Positions 8,151 to 16,411 of a stretch of 64,000 nt of DNA are shown piece after piece. The stretch covers positions 1 through 64,000 of the forward strand of contig JAWUWW010000011.1 in the NCBI GenBank assembly GCA_034111645.1. Direction: 5' to 3'. Positions within the stretch are counted from its first letter, which is position 1, and each line of letters starts with the position of its first letter. The position numbers and the translations under genes were made by a program. Origin of the DNA: CANLBN01 sp034111645. GTDB lineage: Bacteria > Pseudomonadota > Gammaproteobacteria > Pseudomonadales > Cellvibrionaceae. The notes under the pieces are model-generated. The model did no database searches, was not told where the DNA came from, and worked only from the letters and a program-made list of their open reading frames with translations.

Positions 8151-9610
8151 TTATCTCCTATCAGCAAATTTAGTACTGTATCCATACGAATATGAGGAAT
8201 CGGGTCATTATTAGCCGCCGATAAACCCTTGGGTGGGTTGAGCTTAGGAATTTGCCACTCTGTAAATACTTGCCACTCGTCACCATCAGGGACTCGAATC
8301 GGAATGCTCGGATGAAAATAACCAATTGGCTTGCCTGTGCAATCGATGCCAGAGATACCCTGCTCACCGTTGTGCTTAACTTCGTGAGATGAACGCACTG
8401 CTGCAGTTGCCTCACACTCGGGCACCACACCTTCGTGTTGCGCACTTTTGTAAGCCTTGCGAATTACATGCCCAAGCAACTGCCTGACCGACTCGTGATC
8501 TTCCGACAAGACCTGATCAATTTTAGTTGCAACAAAAACGACCTTATCAATTTTAGGATTGAACAGCTGCAACAGTCGACTTTGTTTTTTGTAGCTAAAG
8601 CTTTCGGTTATTTGATTAAGCGCTAGCTGCATATCAGCCAAAGCAGCAGGCCCCGCGTGCAAGGCATTGACTAGATCAACCAACACTAATTGACGATCGA
8701 TACGACGAAAAAAAGTTTGATAAAATGGCTCGATTAACTCTTTAATATAACGTTGGTAGCGCGCCTCGCATACCTTGAAATAACTGTTGCTAGCGGCATC
8801 TTGTAACTGTGTATCGCTATAACGGTTAATATGTAGCAGCGGAATAAATAACAACACGGCTATATCTGGTATATCGCCCGGAATAAGAAAGCGCCCAGGC
8901 TGAATAAGACTAAGGCTATTAGCGCTATCTTTGCAGTGCTTGAGAAACTCGATGAAGTGGTGATGCAAGCGCTGCAGTGTTTCATCGTCAACCACAGCTA
9001 AAGGATCTAACTGCTTTATTTCGTCTGGCAACGCCGCCAAAATTTCTTTGCGCGGAGACTGCGCATATTGCACGCTGCATTGTCGGCACCATTGGCTAAA
9101 GCTTAGTTCGCGCAAGGGCAGGTCTAGCAGCCATTCACCTGGGTAATCACGAATCTCTAACCATAGCGAGTAGTGCTCGCGAACAAACGGGTTTAGCCGC
9201 CTGCCGAGCTTCGATAATCTCAACTCTAATAAGCAGCCACTTATATTCTCTGTAGAGTGCGGCCATTGAGGTGTTGAGCCTGTCATGCGCTGATACGACT
9301 CGGCATAAGGAAAAGCAGCCAAGCTTTTATCTTCTAGTGGATGCATTTTTACATTGATTAAGCGCTCGCCTAACACCGGAGAAAACCCCGGTAGACTAGC
9401 GCGATCATGCTGCATCAATTGGTTAATTAAGCTAGTAATAAACGTTGATTTACCACTTTGACTTAAGCCGGTAATGCCAAGGCAAAAACGCTTATCACGC
9501 AAGCGGTCAAACTGAGTTGAAATTTCACTCAGGCTTTCCTCCGTGCGATAAGCCGCTTGTCGATACGACTTTTTCAGCAACTTAGCAACTTTGTTGTTAA
9601 TATTTTTCAA
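8141..9610 (-). CDS. ycjX: YcjX family P-loop NTPase (DUF463)
   Basis: A 489-residue protein. A Walker A motif GLSQSGKST is seen near residues 48-56, followed by a DUF463 body with LEIRDYPGEWLLDLPL and VDLVNALHAG. KVVFVATKIDQV is an NKxD-like nucleotide-specificity motif, here TKID. The family is a GTP-binding stress protein found in proteobacteria and usually paired with YcjF. The length matches the family's usual 460-490 residues. It is the first gene of a two-gene unit with ycjF. Confidence 0.92.
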   Translation of the reverse strand: MKNINNKVAKLLKKSYRQAAYRTEESLSEISTQFDRLRDKRFCLGITGLSQSGKSTFITSLINQLMQHDRASLPGFSPVLGERLINVKMHPLEDKSLAAFPYAESYQRMTGSTPQWPHSTENISGCLLELRLSKLGRRLNPFVREHYSLWLEIRDYPGEWLLDLPLRELSFSQWCRQCSVQYAQSPRKEILAALPDEIKQLDPLAVVDDETLQRLHHHFIEFLKHCKDSANSLSLIQPGRFLIPGDIPDIAVLLFIPLLHINRYSDTQLQDAASNSYFKVCEARYQRYIKELIEPFYQTFFRRIDRQLVLVDLVNALHAGPAALADMQLALNQITESFSYKKQSRLLQLFNPKIDKVVFVATKIDQVLSEDHESVRQLLGHVIRKAYKSAQHEGVVPECEATAAVRSSHEVKHNGEQGISGIDCTGKPIGYFHPSIPIRVPDGDEWQVFTEWQIPKLNPPKGLSAANNDPIPHIRMDTVLNLLIGDKCQ

Positions 9611-9965
9611 AATTTATCGAATCTCATAAATATTGTTTGCCTGCTTAAAAAATTAGATCATATGGTAGTAATCGTTAAGGCAGCATCCAAATCTTAACTT
9701 AGCGAATTTATATAATAACAAGCTCTGATGGCAAACTGCAGTTACTGACCTTGGCCCAACTAATTTACTCAAAGAACTACTGTAAATTTAGTACTTGTCT
9801 TTAACATTACGTTTTAAGCATTAAGTTTTTTAGAGTTAAGTTATAATATGAGGGCTAAGCGCAAGAATTCTAGGTTGCGTGAACATTAAAAAACTTGTTC
9901 GTAGCAGCATTGCTGCTTAAAATCATGGTCTTCATACTATCATTATTAATTAATGGATAACTATT
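9611..9965. other. Divergent intergenic region between ycjX and the FKBP gene
   Basis: 355 bases without a gene. TATAAT at 9842-9847 is a fair -10 for the rightward FKBP gene, but no good -35 stands at the right distance. A small hairpin AGCAGC-ATT-GCTGCT is at 9903-9917. Nothing else stands out. Confidence 0.4.
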
Positions 9966-10448
9966 GTGTTAAAAATCATCGCCATCATTATTGCTATCGC
10001 CCTACTGTTTTTCTTCTTTCAACGCTTTTATGCCAATAAAAATATTGCCACAGCCAATATTCAAATAGGTGATGATTTTCTTGCACAAAACAAAAAAGTT
10101 GATGGCGTTAAAGTCACAGAAAGTGGTTTGCAATATTTAGTTTTAAAAGCGGGAGAAGGCACGACTCACCCAACAGAAAAAGATAAGGTCAAGGTGCATT
10201 ATCATGGCACATTGATAGATGGGTCAGTTTTTGACAGCTCGGTAGATCGCGGGCAACCCATAGAGTTTGGTTTAAATCAGGTTATTGCGGGCTGGACAGA
10301 AGGTTTACAGCTTATGGTTGTGGGTGAAAAGACGCGCTTATTTATTCCCAGCAAGCTTGCCTACGGCAATAATGCAGCAGGAAAGATCAAACCAGGTTCT
10401 ACCTTGATTTTTGATGTAGAGTTACTCGCCATCAATGAAGCCAATTAA
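9966..10448 (+). CDS. Membrane-anchored FKBP-type peptidyl-prolyl cis-trans isomerase
   Basis: A 160-residue protein that catalyses cis-trans isomerisation of prolyl bonds. One N-terminal hydrophobic segment (about residues 2-20, very rich in Ile and Phe) should anchor it in the inner membrane with the enzyme in the periplasm. The FKBP domain follows: TESGLQYLVLKAGEG, VKVHYHGTLIDGSVFDSS, GWTEGLQLMVVGEKTRLFIPSKLAYG and LIFDVELL are all canonical. The start codon is GTG at 9966. It resembles the FkpA/FklB group but lacks their long dimerisation region. A tandem repeat begins directly after its stop codon. Confidence 0.92.
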   Translation: MLKIIAIIIAIALLFFFFQRFYANKNIATANIQIGDDFLAQNKKVDGVKVTESGLQYLVLKAGEGTTHPTEKDKVKVHYHGTLIDGSVFDSSVDRGQPIEFGLNQVIAGWTEGLQLMVVGEKTRLFIPSKLAYGNNAAGKIKPGSTLIFDVELLAINEAN

Positions 10449-10454
10449 TAACGC

Positions 10455-10498
10455 TTAAGCAACTCTTAAGTAACTCTCAAGCAACTCTCAAGTAACGA
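10455..10498. repeat. 11-bp tandem repeat, four units
   Basis: Four head-to-tail copies of TTAAGCAACTC or close variants (TTAAGTAACTC, TCAAGCAACTC, TCAAGTAACGA), starting six bases after the FKBP stop codon. Differences are C/T exchanges at two positions. It is one of three short tandem arrays in the window that begin at or just after a stop codon (see 22961-23030 and 44200-44235). Confidence 0.85.
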
Positions 10499-10512
10499 AA
10501 GGTCAGTCTTTT

Positions 10513-10911
10513 ATGTCGACACAAACCTCTTCCAATTTGCTCTCGCTTACTTACATTATTTACGCTTTGCACTTGTTTAGCGCTATTGTTGGTTTGCTAT
10601 CATCGGCTTTTGTATTGACTGCATTTTTAACGGGATGGCCATCTATCATCGCAGTGATACTGAATTACGTGAAGCGTGGTGAAGTTACAGGGACTTATTT
10701 AGAGTCACATTTCAGATGGCAAATTCGAACATTTTGGTTTGCGGTAATTTGGATGCTGTTCGCAAGCTTGTTAGTGTTCACGGTTATTGGTATTCCATTT
10801 GCGTTGATTATTTTTATTGCAACCGGAATATGGGTTTTATACCGGATAATAAGAGGCCTATCGAGGCTTAATAAAAACCTACCTATGCCTTTTAATCCAA
10901 TAAATTATTGA
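10513..10911 (+). CDS. DUF4870/Tic20-like small membrane protein
   Basis: A 132-residue protein with three to four membrane segments (about 14-45, 72-100 and neighbouring). It carries family features such as LTYIIYALHLFSAIVG near the start, HFRWQIRTFWFAVIW in the middle and VLYRIIRGLSRLNKNLPMP at the end. The family is widespread in proteobacteria and has no settled function. It follows the FKBP gene by 65 bases on the same strand, with AAAGGTCAG as a weak ribosome site, and may be cotranscribed. Confidence 0.82.
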   Translation: MSTQTSSNLLSLTYIIYALHLFSAIVGLLSSAFVLTAFLTGWPSIIAVILNYVKRGEVTGTYLESHFRWQIRTFWFAVIWMLFASLLVFTVIGIPFALIIFIATGIWVLYRIIRGLSRLNKNLPMPFNPINY

Positions 10912-10965
10912 TTGCGCGATAAATGTAAACGTATGTTTATTTTTAGATTACCTGAATTAGGGCAC

Positions 10966-11007
10966 AAATAAACAAGTATTCCTTTTTTTGGGTCTTCTTG
11001 TTTATTT
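10966..11007. terminator. Stem-loop between convergent genes
   Basis: AAATAAACAAG (10966-10976) pairs with CTTGTTTATTT (10997-11007), leaving a 20-base loop. It lies between the DUF4870-like gene (plus) and hpf (minus), which converge, so it may end transcription from both sides. The stem is AT-rich and the loop long, so it is only a moderate candidate. Confidence 0.45.
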
Positions 11008-11030
11008 ATCATTTATTTTTAACTCAAAGT

Positions 11031-11366
11031 TTATTTGTCTTCAACGATATCTTCTTCAATCGTCTGCGGTTTTTGATGAGAATGGGATTTAACTTTTTCT
11101 TTTTGACGCTGTATCAAACTGGTTAATTTGTTGGTCATATCTGCAATAGATTGATAAAGATCCGCACTTTTTGCGGTAGCACTAAAATCTTGTCCTAAAA
11201 AATGGGTGCTAACTTCGGCAACCTGTTCATTTTTTTCGACGGTTAGAATTACATTCAACGTTGACAGGTCCGGAAAGTGCTGGTTGAGCTTTTCAAGCTT
11301 GCTGCTTACTACATCGTGAATTGCGTCGGTGACTTCTACATGATGACCAGTGATATTAATTTTCAT
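11031..11366 (-). CDS. hpf: Ribosome hibernation promoting factor (short HPF/RaiA family)
   Basis: A 111-residue protein that begins MKINITGHHVEVTDAI, the canonical HPF start, and keeps the fold's LNVILTVEKN strand, VSTHFLGQDFSATAKSADLY and a helix with many Lys and Gln. HPF binds the ribosomal decoding region in stationary phase, blocks tRNA and mRNA binding and promotes 100S dimers. The C-terminal tail is short and acidic, so this is the short form without a dimerisation domain. It stands alone, not beside rpoN and the PTS-Ntr genes where many gammaproteobacteria keep hpf. A candidate FNR/ANR promoter lies just upstream. Confidence 0.93.
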   Translation of the reverse strand: MKINITGHHVEVTDAIHDVVSSKLEKLNQHFPDLSTLNVILTVEKNEQVAEVSTHFLGQDFSATAKSADLYQSIADMTNKLTSLIQRQKEKVKSHSHQKPQTIEEDIVEDK

Positions 11367-11403
11367 TAATGTGATACCTCAGTTATTACTAGAATTCAAT
11401 TTT

Positions 11404-11444
11404 AGTATAGCCCTTTGTCATCACTATAGTTTGATCTTTATCAT
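11404..11444 (-). promoter_or_regulatory. Candidate FNR/ANR-dependent promoter of hpf
   Basis: On the minus strand, ATGATAAAGATCAA (11431-11444) matches the FNR/ANR consensus TTGAT-N4-ATCAA at nine of ten fixed positions. A -10 element TATACT follows at 11404-11409. A start about seven bases beyond (near 11397) would put the site centre at about -41, the class II activator position, where a poor -35 is expected. This suggests low-oxygen induction of ribosome hibernation. Confidence 0.55.
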
Positions 11445-11622
11445 ATTTATTGCACAAACTACTCCCTGACCATTATCTAAAAGCTGAGCAAGTTATTTAA
11501 AAATCTGAGATAACAAGGCTTAGGTATATGGTGGATTATTTTTACTAACTGAACGCTTTGCAATATCTTTGAAAAACTAATGTTAGTTTTTTATCGTTTA
11601 TTTAGTCGGTTTATATAATAAC

Positions 11623-11651
11623 TTGACTATATTAAATTAAAACAACATAAT
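11623..11651 (+). promoter_or_regulatory. Promoter of yebG
   Basis: TTGACT (11623-11628), 17 bases, CATAAT (11646-11651): five of six matches at both the -35 and -10 hexamers with ideal spacing. The SOS box begins on its last base. Confidence 0.7.
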
Positions 11652-11670
11652 GCTGTACATAAACACAGTA
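11651..11670 (+). promoter_or_regulatory. LexA (SOS) box upstream of yebG
   Basis: TGCTGTACATAAACACAGTA contains CTGT-N8-ACAG, a full match to the conserved parts of the gammaproteobacterial LexA operator. It directly follows the -10 hexamer, so bound LexA would block the promoter. The yebG start codon is 16 bases further on. Confidence 0.88.
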
Positions 11671-11686
11671 TATGAGGATTTTAACG

Positions 11687-11998
11687 ATGGCTGTAATCGC
11701 TGTTTGGAAATGTGATAGAGACGCTACAATGTTTGCTGATCTTGCGAAAGAAGCTGAAGAATACGACAAAATGTTAGAGCTAGCGGCTAATATTTCTTAC
11801 TTAATTGAGCAGAATATACCTAATGTGGATGAAGCCATTTGCGAAAGCATTGGGCTGTTACTTGCTAAGCACAGAGACAACTTAGCCAAGGCTTGTAAGG
11901 GTAAACCAGAGATACTTTTAGAAACACAAGTAGATACAAAGGCCGCAACCGCTGACAATGTTTCGCCTTTAGTGGTTGCAACTGCTGCCAAAAAATAA
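11687..11998 (+). CDS. yebG: YebG family SOS-induced protein
   Basis: A 103-residue protein from the ATG at 11687, chosen because GAGG at 11674-11677 is well placed and the upstream ATG at 11672 would lie almost on the operator. The N-terminus (MAVIAVWKC), the EAEEYDKMLELAANI helix and the LLLAKHRDNLAKACKGKPEILL region match YebG, a small DNA-damage-inducible protein of enterobacteria and pseudomonads whose molecular role is unclear. The perfect LexA box upstream independently supports the identification. The C-terminus is a low-complexity Ala/Thr/Val tail. Confidence 0.88.
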   Translation: MAVIAVWKCDRDATMFADLAKEAEEYDKMLELAANISYLIEQNIPNVDEAICESIGLLLAKHRDNLAKACKGKPEILLETQVDTKAATADNVSPLVVATAAKK

Positions 11999-12235
11999 AA
12001 TGTTATTTGTGGCCGTCTTTTTATGTCTACATTTAAAATGTGTTTAATTATTTGTTTATTTAAAACTAAAAAATTAAAACTGCGTGAGTTAATATATGCC
12101 ACAATTACTGCCAGTAATTTAGCTCTTGTAGCAGGTTATCTTGAGCCATTAACTTAATTCGGGTCTGTAATTTGTGACTAAGCCATTATTATCTGTCGGT
12201 TAGAAAATTAATGGCTGTTACGCCATAGCTTTAAA

Positions 12236-12490
12236 CTAGATGCCCATATTTTTTAAAGCTTCCATCACCTCGCGAATGATCGCCGCCGACTGCGGATGCC
12301 GCTCTTCTACATCATCTAATAATAACGTCAGAGTTTCTTGTATATTAGGATCTGCGGGCTCAGCTTCGTCCATGCCATGAATATGGCTTTCGAGGTCTTG
12401 CATTAACTGTTGCTGTTGTGGGCTAATGACGTCATCACCAAATTGGTCATGTAGACTTGACATTAAATTTTGTAACGTTTGCTTTGGCAT
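12236..12490 (-). CDS. DUF4404 family protein
   Basis: An 84-residue acidic, helical protein that starts MPKQTLQNLMSSLHDQFG and ends RHPQSAAIIREVMEALKNMGI, the pattern of DUF4404 proteins of gammaproteobacteria. It has no signal peptide, membrane segment or cysteine. It is monocistronic by spacing (over 120 bases to each neighbour). The function is unknown. Confidence 0.82.
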   Translation of the reverse strand: MPKQTLQNLMSSLHDQFGDDVISPQQQQLMQDLESHIHGMDEAEPADPNIQETLTLLLDDVEERHPQSAAIIREVMEALKNMGI

Positions 12491-12618
12491 CTTGTTTTCA
12501 CTTTTTTTAATGTAGAATTTTTTACTATCTTACGCTAATAAACACTCACTGACCGAATAAATATTACTTATCTAGCATTAACCATACCTTAACTAGAATT
12601 TATAAAGTTTACTCTAGT

Positions 12619-13017
12619 TTAACTGAGCCCCAAGTAATCTGCCGTTTCAGGTAACACCCAACGCACTCCTTTTGGTTCGATACCATCTTTTAAATATCTT
12701 GGTATCAAGTGAATATGTAGATGAGGAATGGTTTGACCTGACGCTGGACCATCGTTGATACCAATAGTAAAGTCATCGGGCTGATACTCTGCTTTTATAA
12801 TAGCTTTTGTTTTATCGAGCAAAGAAAACAACGACAGCCGCACTTCGTCACTAACATCAAAAAAGCTAGCTACGTGATCTTTGGGGATGATAAGCGCGTG
12901 CCCATCACTTACGGGGCAATTGTCTTTAACAACAAAGCCATCCGCATTTTGTACAATTATGCTTTTATGGTCAGCATCACCAGAAATATTACAAAATAGA
13001 CATGATTTTTTCAACAT
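12619..13017 (-). CDS. HIT family nucleotide-binding protein
   Basis: A 132-residue protein from MLKKSCLFCNISG. This start was chosen because GGAG stands about ten bases upstream of the ATG at 13017; an in-frame ATG at 13035 would add six residues. The histidine triad HLHIHLIPR is near the C-terminus with the preceding NDGPASGQTIPH loop, and HALIIPKDHVASF is the typical early strand. HIT hydrolases cleave nucleoside phosphoramidates or dinucleoside polyphosphates. The CxxC near the start (CLFC) suggests the zinc-binding subgroup. It stands alone. Confidence 0.9.
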   Translation of the reverse strand: MLKKSCLFCNISGDADHKSIIVQNADGFVVKDNCPVSDGHALIIPKDHVASFFDVSDEVRLSLFSLLDKTKAIIKAEYQPDDFTIGINDGPASGQTIPHLHIHLIPRYLKDGIEPKGVRWVLPETADYLGLS

Positions 13018-13299
13018 TATGTATAGCTCCATCAAAAAGCTTAAAAAATAAGCCGGTTGTTTGAGTTATTTACAAATTAACAATTAAGATACATTCAACA
13101 CTATTTATAAGCAAACTTAAAGCACAAATTATCGCTATAATTAGGTGCAGAATTTCGATAAAAGAAGATGATAACAAATTTTCTTTAATAAATTACCTTC
13201 TAAATATTTTTATTTTTATTAAAAAAATACTTAAAGTTTTTTAAATAATTATTTTTTATTTTTAAAATATTTTATCTCTATAAAGATGCAGTTTATCTT
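13018..13299. other. AT-rich spacer, no feature seen
   Basis: About 280 bases, mostly runs of A and T between the GGDEF-like regulator and the HIT gene. No open frame and no convincing hairpin. Confidence 0.5.
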
Positions 13300-14586
13300 T
13301 TAAGCTGCATCATGATCGTGGTCATTATTATGAGCTTCGACATCTTCACTAAAAATAATATTTTTACCCGCCTGTTTAGCCGATGCTACTAAGTCTTCAG
13401 CAATCGCGACTTGATCAAGCAGCCGATCAGTTAAGCTATGAGCAATACCACCACTACAAGTGACTAATACTTCTTCACCCTCAATGCTAAAAACTTCTCT
13501 CGAGATAATAACGCGAATCTTATCAATAAGTACCGCCGCCTTATCATTATCAAGCCCCTGCAATAAAATATAAAACTCTTTTCCCGAAGATCTAGCCACT
13601 AAAAACCTAAATAAGGCTTTACTTAATATCTCAGATATTTTTTTCAATATATTATCTTCAAAGATGTTTACGTACCGGTCATTAATAGTTTTGAAATTAT
13701 CGATATTAACAATTGCTAACGACAACGGTTCTTGATTATCTTTTGCTTGTTGCCATATAGCCTCGCCCTTTTGAAAAAAGTAGCGTCGACTATATAACCC
13801 CGTCAGATAATCTCTGTTCGCGACATCGCGTATTTGTTCAACTAGTTCTAAAGATTCTATATTGTGATTAATACGACAATAAAATTCTTCTGGGTTAAAT
13901 GGCTTAATCAAAAAATCATTAGCACCCGTCTTAATAAATCTAGCCGATAAACTACTTTCACTCTCTGCCGACAAACCGATAATAAGCACGTCGAATTTTT
14001 CATATTTACAACGAATATTTTTAACTAATTCGAAGCCATCCATATTGGGCATATTGTAGTCAGTTATTATTAATTTGATATCTGGATTGGCTAAAAAAAC
14101 TTTAATAGCATCAATACCATCGACAGCGCTAACAACTTTAAACAAATGTCTTTGCAGCATATTACAAATAACATTTCTTGTGGTAGTCGAGTCCTCTACC
14201 ACAAGCACTTTGATATTCATATTTGCCTTTAGCCGATTAATGAGTCGCAGCGCATAAAGATAGGAACACTTTCCTTCTTTTGTTACGTAATCGACAATGC
14301 CTTTTTCGAGCAAAGATTCTCGACGCTTTTCATCAAAAGAGCCGGTTAAAACAATAGTTGGTAGCTTTTTCTGTAGCGTAAAATCAACCACTTCTCCATC
14401 GGGAGCATCGGGCAAATTGAGATCAACTATGGCTGCAAAAAATTCGCCGCCATGCTCATCAAACTTAACCCGTGCCTCAGCAAAGGTCATCGCTAAAATG
14501 ACTTCATACTCAAGTTCTTGCTTGGCTAAATGCAGCAAGATTTTAGCCACCATAGGGCTATCTTCAACAATTAATATTTTTTGCAC
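13300..14586 (-). CDS. Double-receiver regulator with degenerate GGDEF domain
   Basis: A 428-residue cytoplasmic protein with three domains. Receiver 1 (about 1-118) has VEDS near 7-10 and acceptor D55 (AAIVDLNLPD). Receiver 2 (about 124-240) has LVVEDS, IITDYNMPNMDG and FLIKPF. A diguanylate-cyclase fold (about 260-415) starts DYLTGLYSRRYFF. The signature GGDEF loop reads SSGKEF (near residue 340), so the first two glycines and the aspartate are altered and catalysis is unlikely. NIDNFKTIND keeps the metal-binding aspartate. The tail is rich in His and Asp (NNDHDHDAA). It probably acts as a phospho-signal relay or c-di-GMP/GTP sensor rather than a cyclase; this is inference. No kinase gene is adjacent. 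Confidence 0.88.
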   Translation of the reverse strand: MQKILIVEDSPMVAKILLHLAKQELEYEVILAMTFAEARVKFDEHGGEFFAAIVDLNLPDAPDGEVVDFTLQKKLPTIVLTGSFDEKRRESLLEKGIVDYVTKEGKCSYLYALRLINRLKANMNIKVLVVEDSTTTRNVICNMLQRHLFKVVSAVDGIDAIKVFLANPDIKLIITDYNMPNMDGFELVKNIRCKYEKFDVLIIGLSAESESSLSARFIKTGANDFLIKPFNPEEFYCRINHNIESLELVEQIRDVANRDYLTGLYSRRYFFQKGEAIWQQAKDNQEPLSLAIVNIDNFKTINDRYVNIFEDNILKKISEILSKALFRFLVARSSGKEFYILLQGLDNDKAAVLIDKIRVIISREVFSIEGEEVLVTCSGGIAHSLTDRLLDQVAIAEDLVASAKQAGKNIIFSEDVEAHNNDHDHDAA

Positions 14587-14729
14587 AGTGTTTGTGAGCC
14601 TCTTATATCTTTAAGTGTCATATGTAAGTGTAGACAAGAAGATAAAAAAGGCTAAAAGATTCACTTAAAAAAGCGACAAAAGGATGATTTTTTTTAAATC
14701 TGCTTGAAAACAGAAATATTAAATAATCA

Positions 14730-16127
14730 TTAGAGAGGTTTTAATAAGGCTTCTGGGGGTTGTTCACAATGAATGGGTTTGCCTAAAAGCTTCTCGATAG
14801 CGGGAAGACGAAAGGCATCATCTTCACATGCAAAACTGATCGACACGCCGTCTTTACCTGCCCGTCCTGTACGACCAATGCGATGTACATAATCTTCGGG
14901 CTCTTCGGGTAAGGTATAATTTACCACATGGCTGATATCATCAATATGAATACCACGACCGGCCACATCTGTGGCGACTAAAATTTGTATCCGCCCAGCC
15001 TTGAAGGCATCTAAGGTTTTCACGCGCTTACTTTGCTGTATTTCACCAGAGAGTAAACCGACTTTAAAACCTTGGCGTTCAAGCTGTTTATGTAAGCGTC
15101 TGCACTCGTCTCGACGATTAGCAAATACGATCAAGCAATCACTATCTTGCTCGCGTGCAATGTTACATAAAACCGTGAGTTTTTCATCGGAAGAGGTTAA
15201 ATAAACATATTGCTTGACGGTATCGGTAGCAACATTATCTGGCTCTATCTCGACGTTTATCGGGTCGCGCGTCCACTGCTCGGCTAAACGCATAACATCT
15301 TCGGTAAAGGTTGCCGAAAAAAACAATGTTTGACGATTCTCACGCGGTGGCGTGGCACGAACTATTCTTCTTACCTGTGGAATAAAGCCCATATCTAACA
15401 TGCGATCGGCTTCATCTAAAACCATGACTTCGACCTGATCTAAAAAAATATGTTTTCTGCTCGAGAAGTCGATAAGTCGGCCAGGTGTGGCGACCAAAAT
15501 ATCAATCAACTGATCGTTTATTTTACGCTTTTGTTTATCGTAATCCATACCACCTACTAAGGTATGCACGGTTAGATCGGTATATTTTGTTAAGTTGCGA
15601 GCATCATCGGCTATTTGCAAAACAAGTTCGCGAGTTGGCGCAATAATTAACGCCCGCGCCTCGCCCGCATAGCGATTGTCTGTAATTGGATTTTTTAAGA
15701 AATCATCAATAATCGCAATTAAAAAAGCGGCTGTTTTGCCCGTGCCGGTTTGCGCCTTACCCAACAAATCTAGACCTTTTAAGGTATTTGGTAACGATTG
15801 CGCTTGAATTGGCGAACAATACTCAAAGCCTAAATCAGCAACGGCATGCATTATTTCAGGCTCTAAGTGCAAATCATGAAAGCGTACTTTACCTTCTATC
15901 TCAGGTACCGGAAACTGAGAAATATCCCACGGTTTATCGGTTTGCGCTTGCTTATTATTGGTGCTGCGTGGTTTTGGTGAGCGCTTAGCCTTTACTTTTT
16001 TTGCGGGTGCTTGTTTGTCCGCGGCAACTTGCGTTGATTTGTTTGAAGTGGAAGAGGAAGCGTTAGATTCAGCAGTGGGCTGCTCTGGCGATGATGTATT
16101 ACTTTTTTTAAATAATTTTTTAAACAA
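14730..16127 (-). CDS. rhlB: DEAD-box RNA helicase RhlB
   Basis: A 465-residue ATP-dependent RNA helicase. A basic, low-complexity N-terminus (about 1-75, with Lys, Ser, Pro and Gln) precedes the helicase core. In order are the Q-motif around SPIQAQ, motif I AQTGTGKT, PTRELVLQI, motif II VLDEADRMLDMGF, motif III SAT, and the C-terminal HRIGRTGRAGKDG. The best family match is RhlB of pseudomonads and relatives, which unwinds RNA in the RNase E degradosome. The ending ACEDDAFRLPAIEKLLGKPI is typical of RhlB. The neighbouring prmC-prfA-hemA block is oriented the same way but 280 bases away. Confidence 0.92.
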   Translation of the reverse strand: MFKKLFKKSNTSSPEQPTAESNASSSTSNKSTQVAADKQAPAKKVKAKRSPKPRSTNNKQAQTDKPWDISQFPVPEIEGKVRFHDLHLEPEIMHAVADLGFEYCSPIQAQSLPNTLKGLDLLGKAQTGTGKTAAFLIAIIDDFLKNPITDNRYAGEARALIIAPTRELVLQIADDARNLTKYTDLTVHTLVGGMDYDKQKRKINDQLIDILVATPGRLIDFSSRKHIFLDQVEVMVLDEADRMLDMGFIPQVRRIVRATPPRENRQTLFFSATFTEDVMRLAEQWTRDPINVEIEPDNVATDTVKQYVYLTSSDEKLTVLCNIAREQDSDCLIVFANRRDECRRLHKQLERQGFKVGLLSGEIQQSKRVKTLDAFKAGRIQILVATDVAGRGIHIDDISHVVNYTLPEEPEDYVHRIGRTGRAGKDGVSISFACEDDAFRLPAIEKLLGKPIHCEQPPEALLKPL

Positions 16128-16411
16128 AAATTTACCTACTCTATTCTATGATCTTTTTAGTGGCAGTTATTCTTAATAGCTTGCCTATACGGTGGTTAAT
16201 TAGCTTGTCGATGAGATGGTTAATCAAATGATGTTAATAGTGACTAAATAACGTTGGCAGGAGTATAGCATGGTGCAATAAATAACCGTTACTTTAAAAA
16301 CCACCTGTTAACTTATAGCTAGCCGTTACGTTTAATTGCCATTTGTATATTATCGCAATGGCTGTATTAGGCTTTTTTTGAGTTTCTATTCACTCATCTA
16401 ACCCTAAATGC
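16128..16411. other. Intergenic spacer, no feature seen
   Basis: 284 bases between prmC and rhlB, both on the minus strand. No open frame, no clear promoter and no strong hairpin found by eye. Confidence 0.4.
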
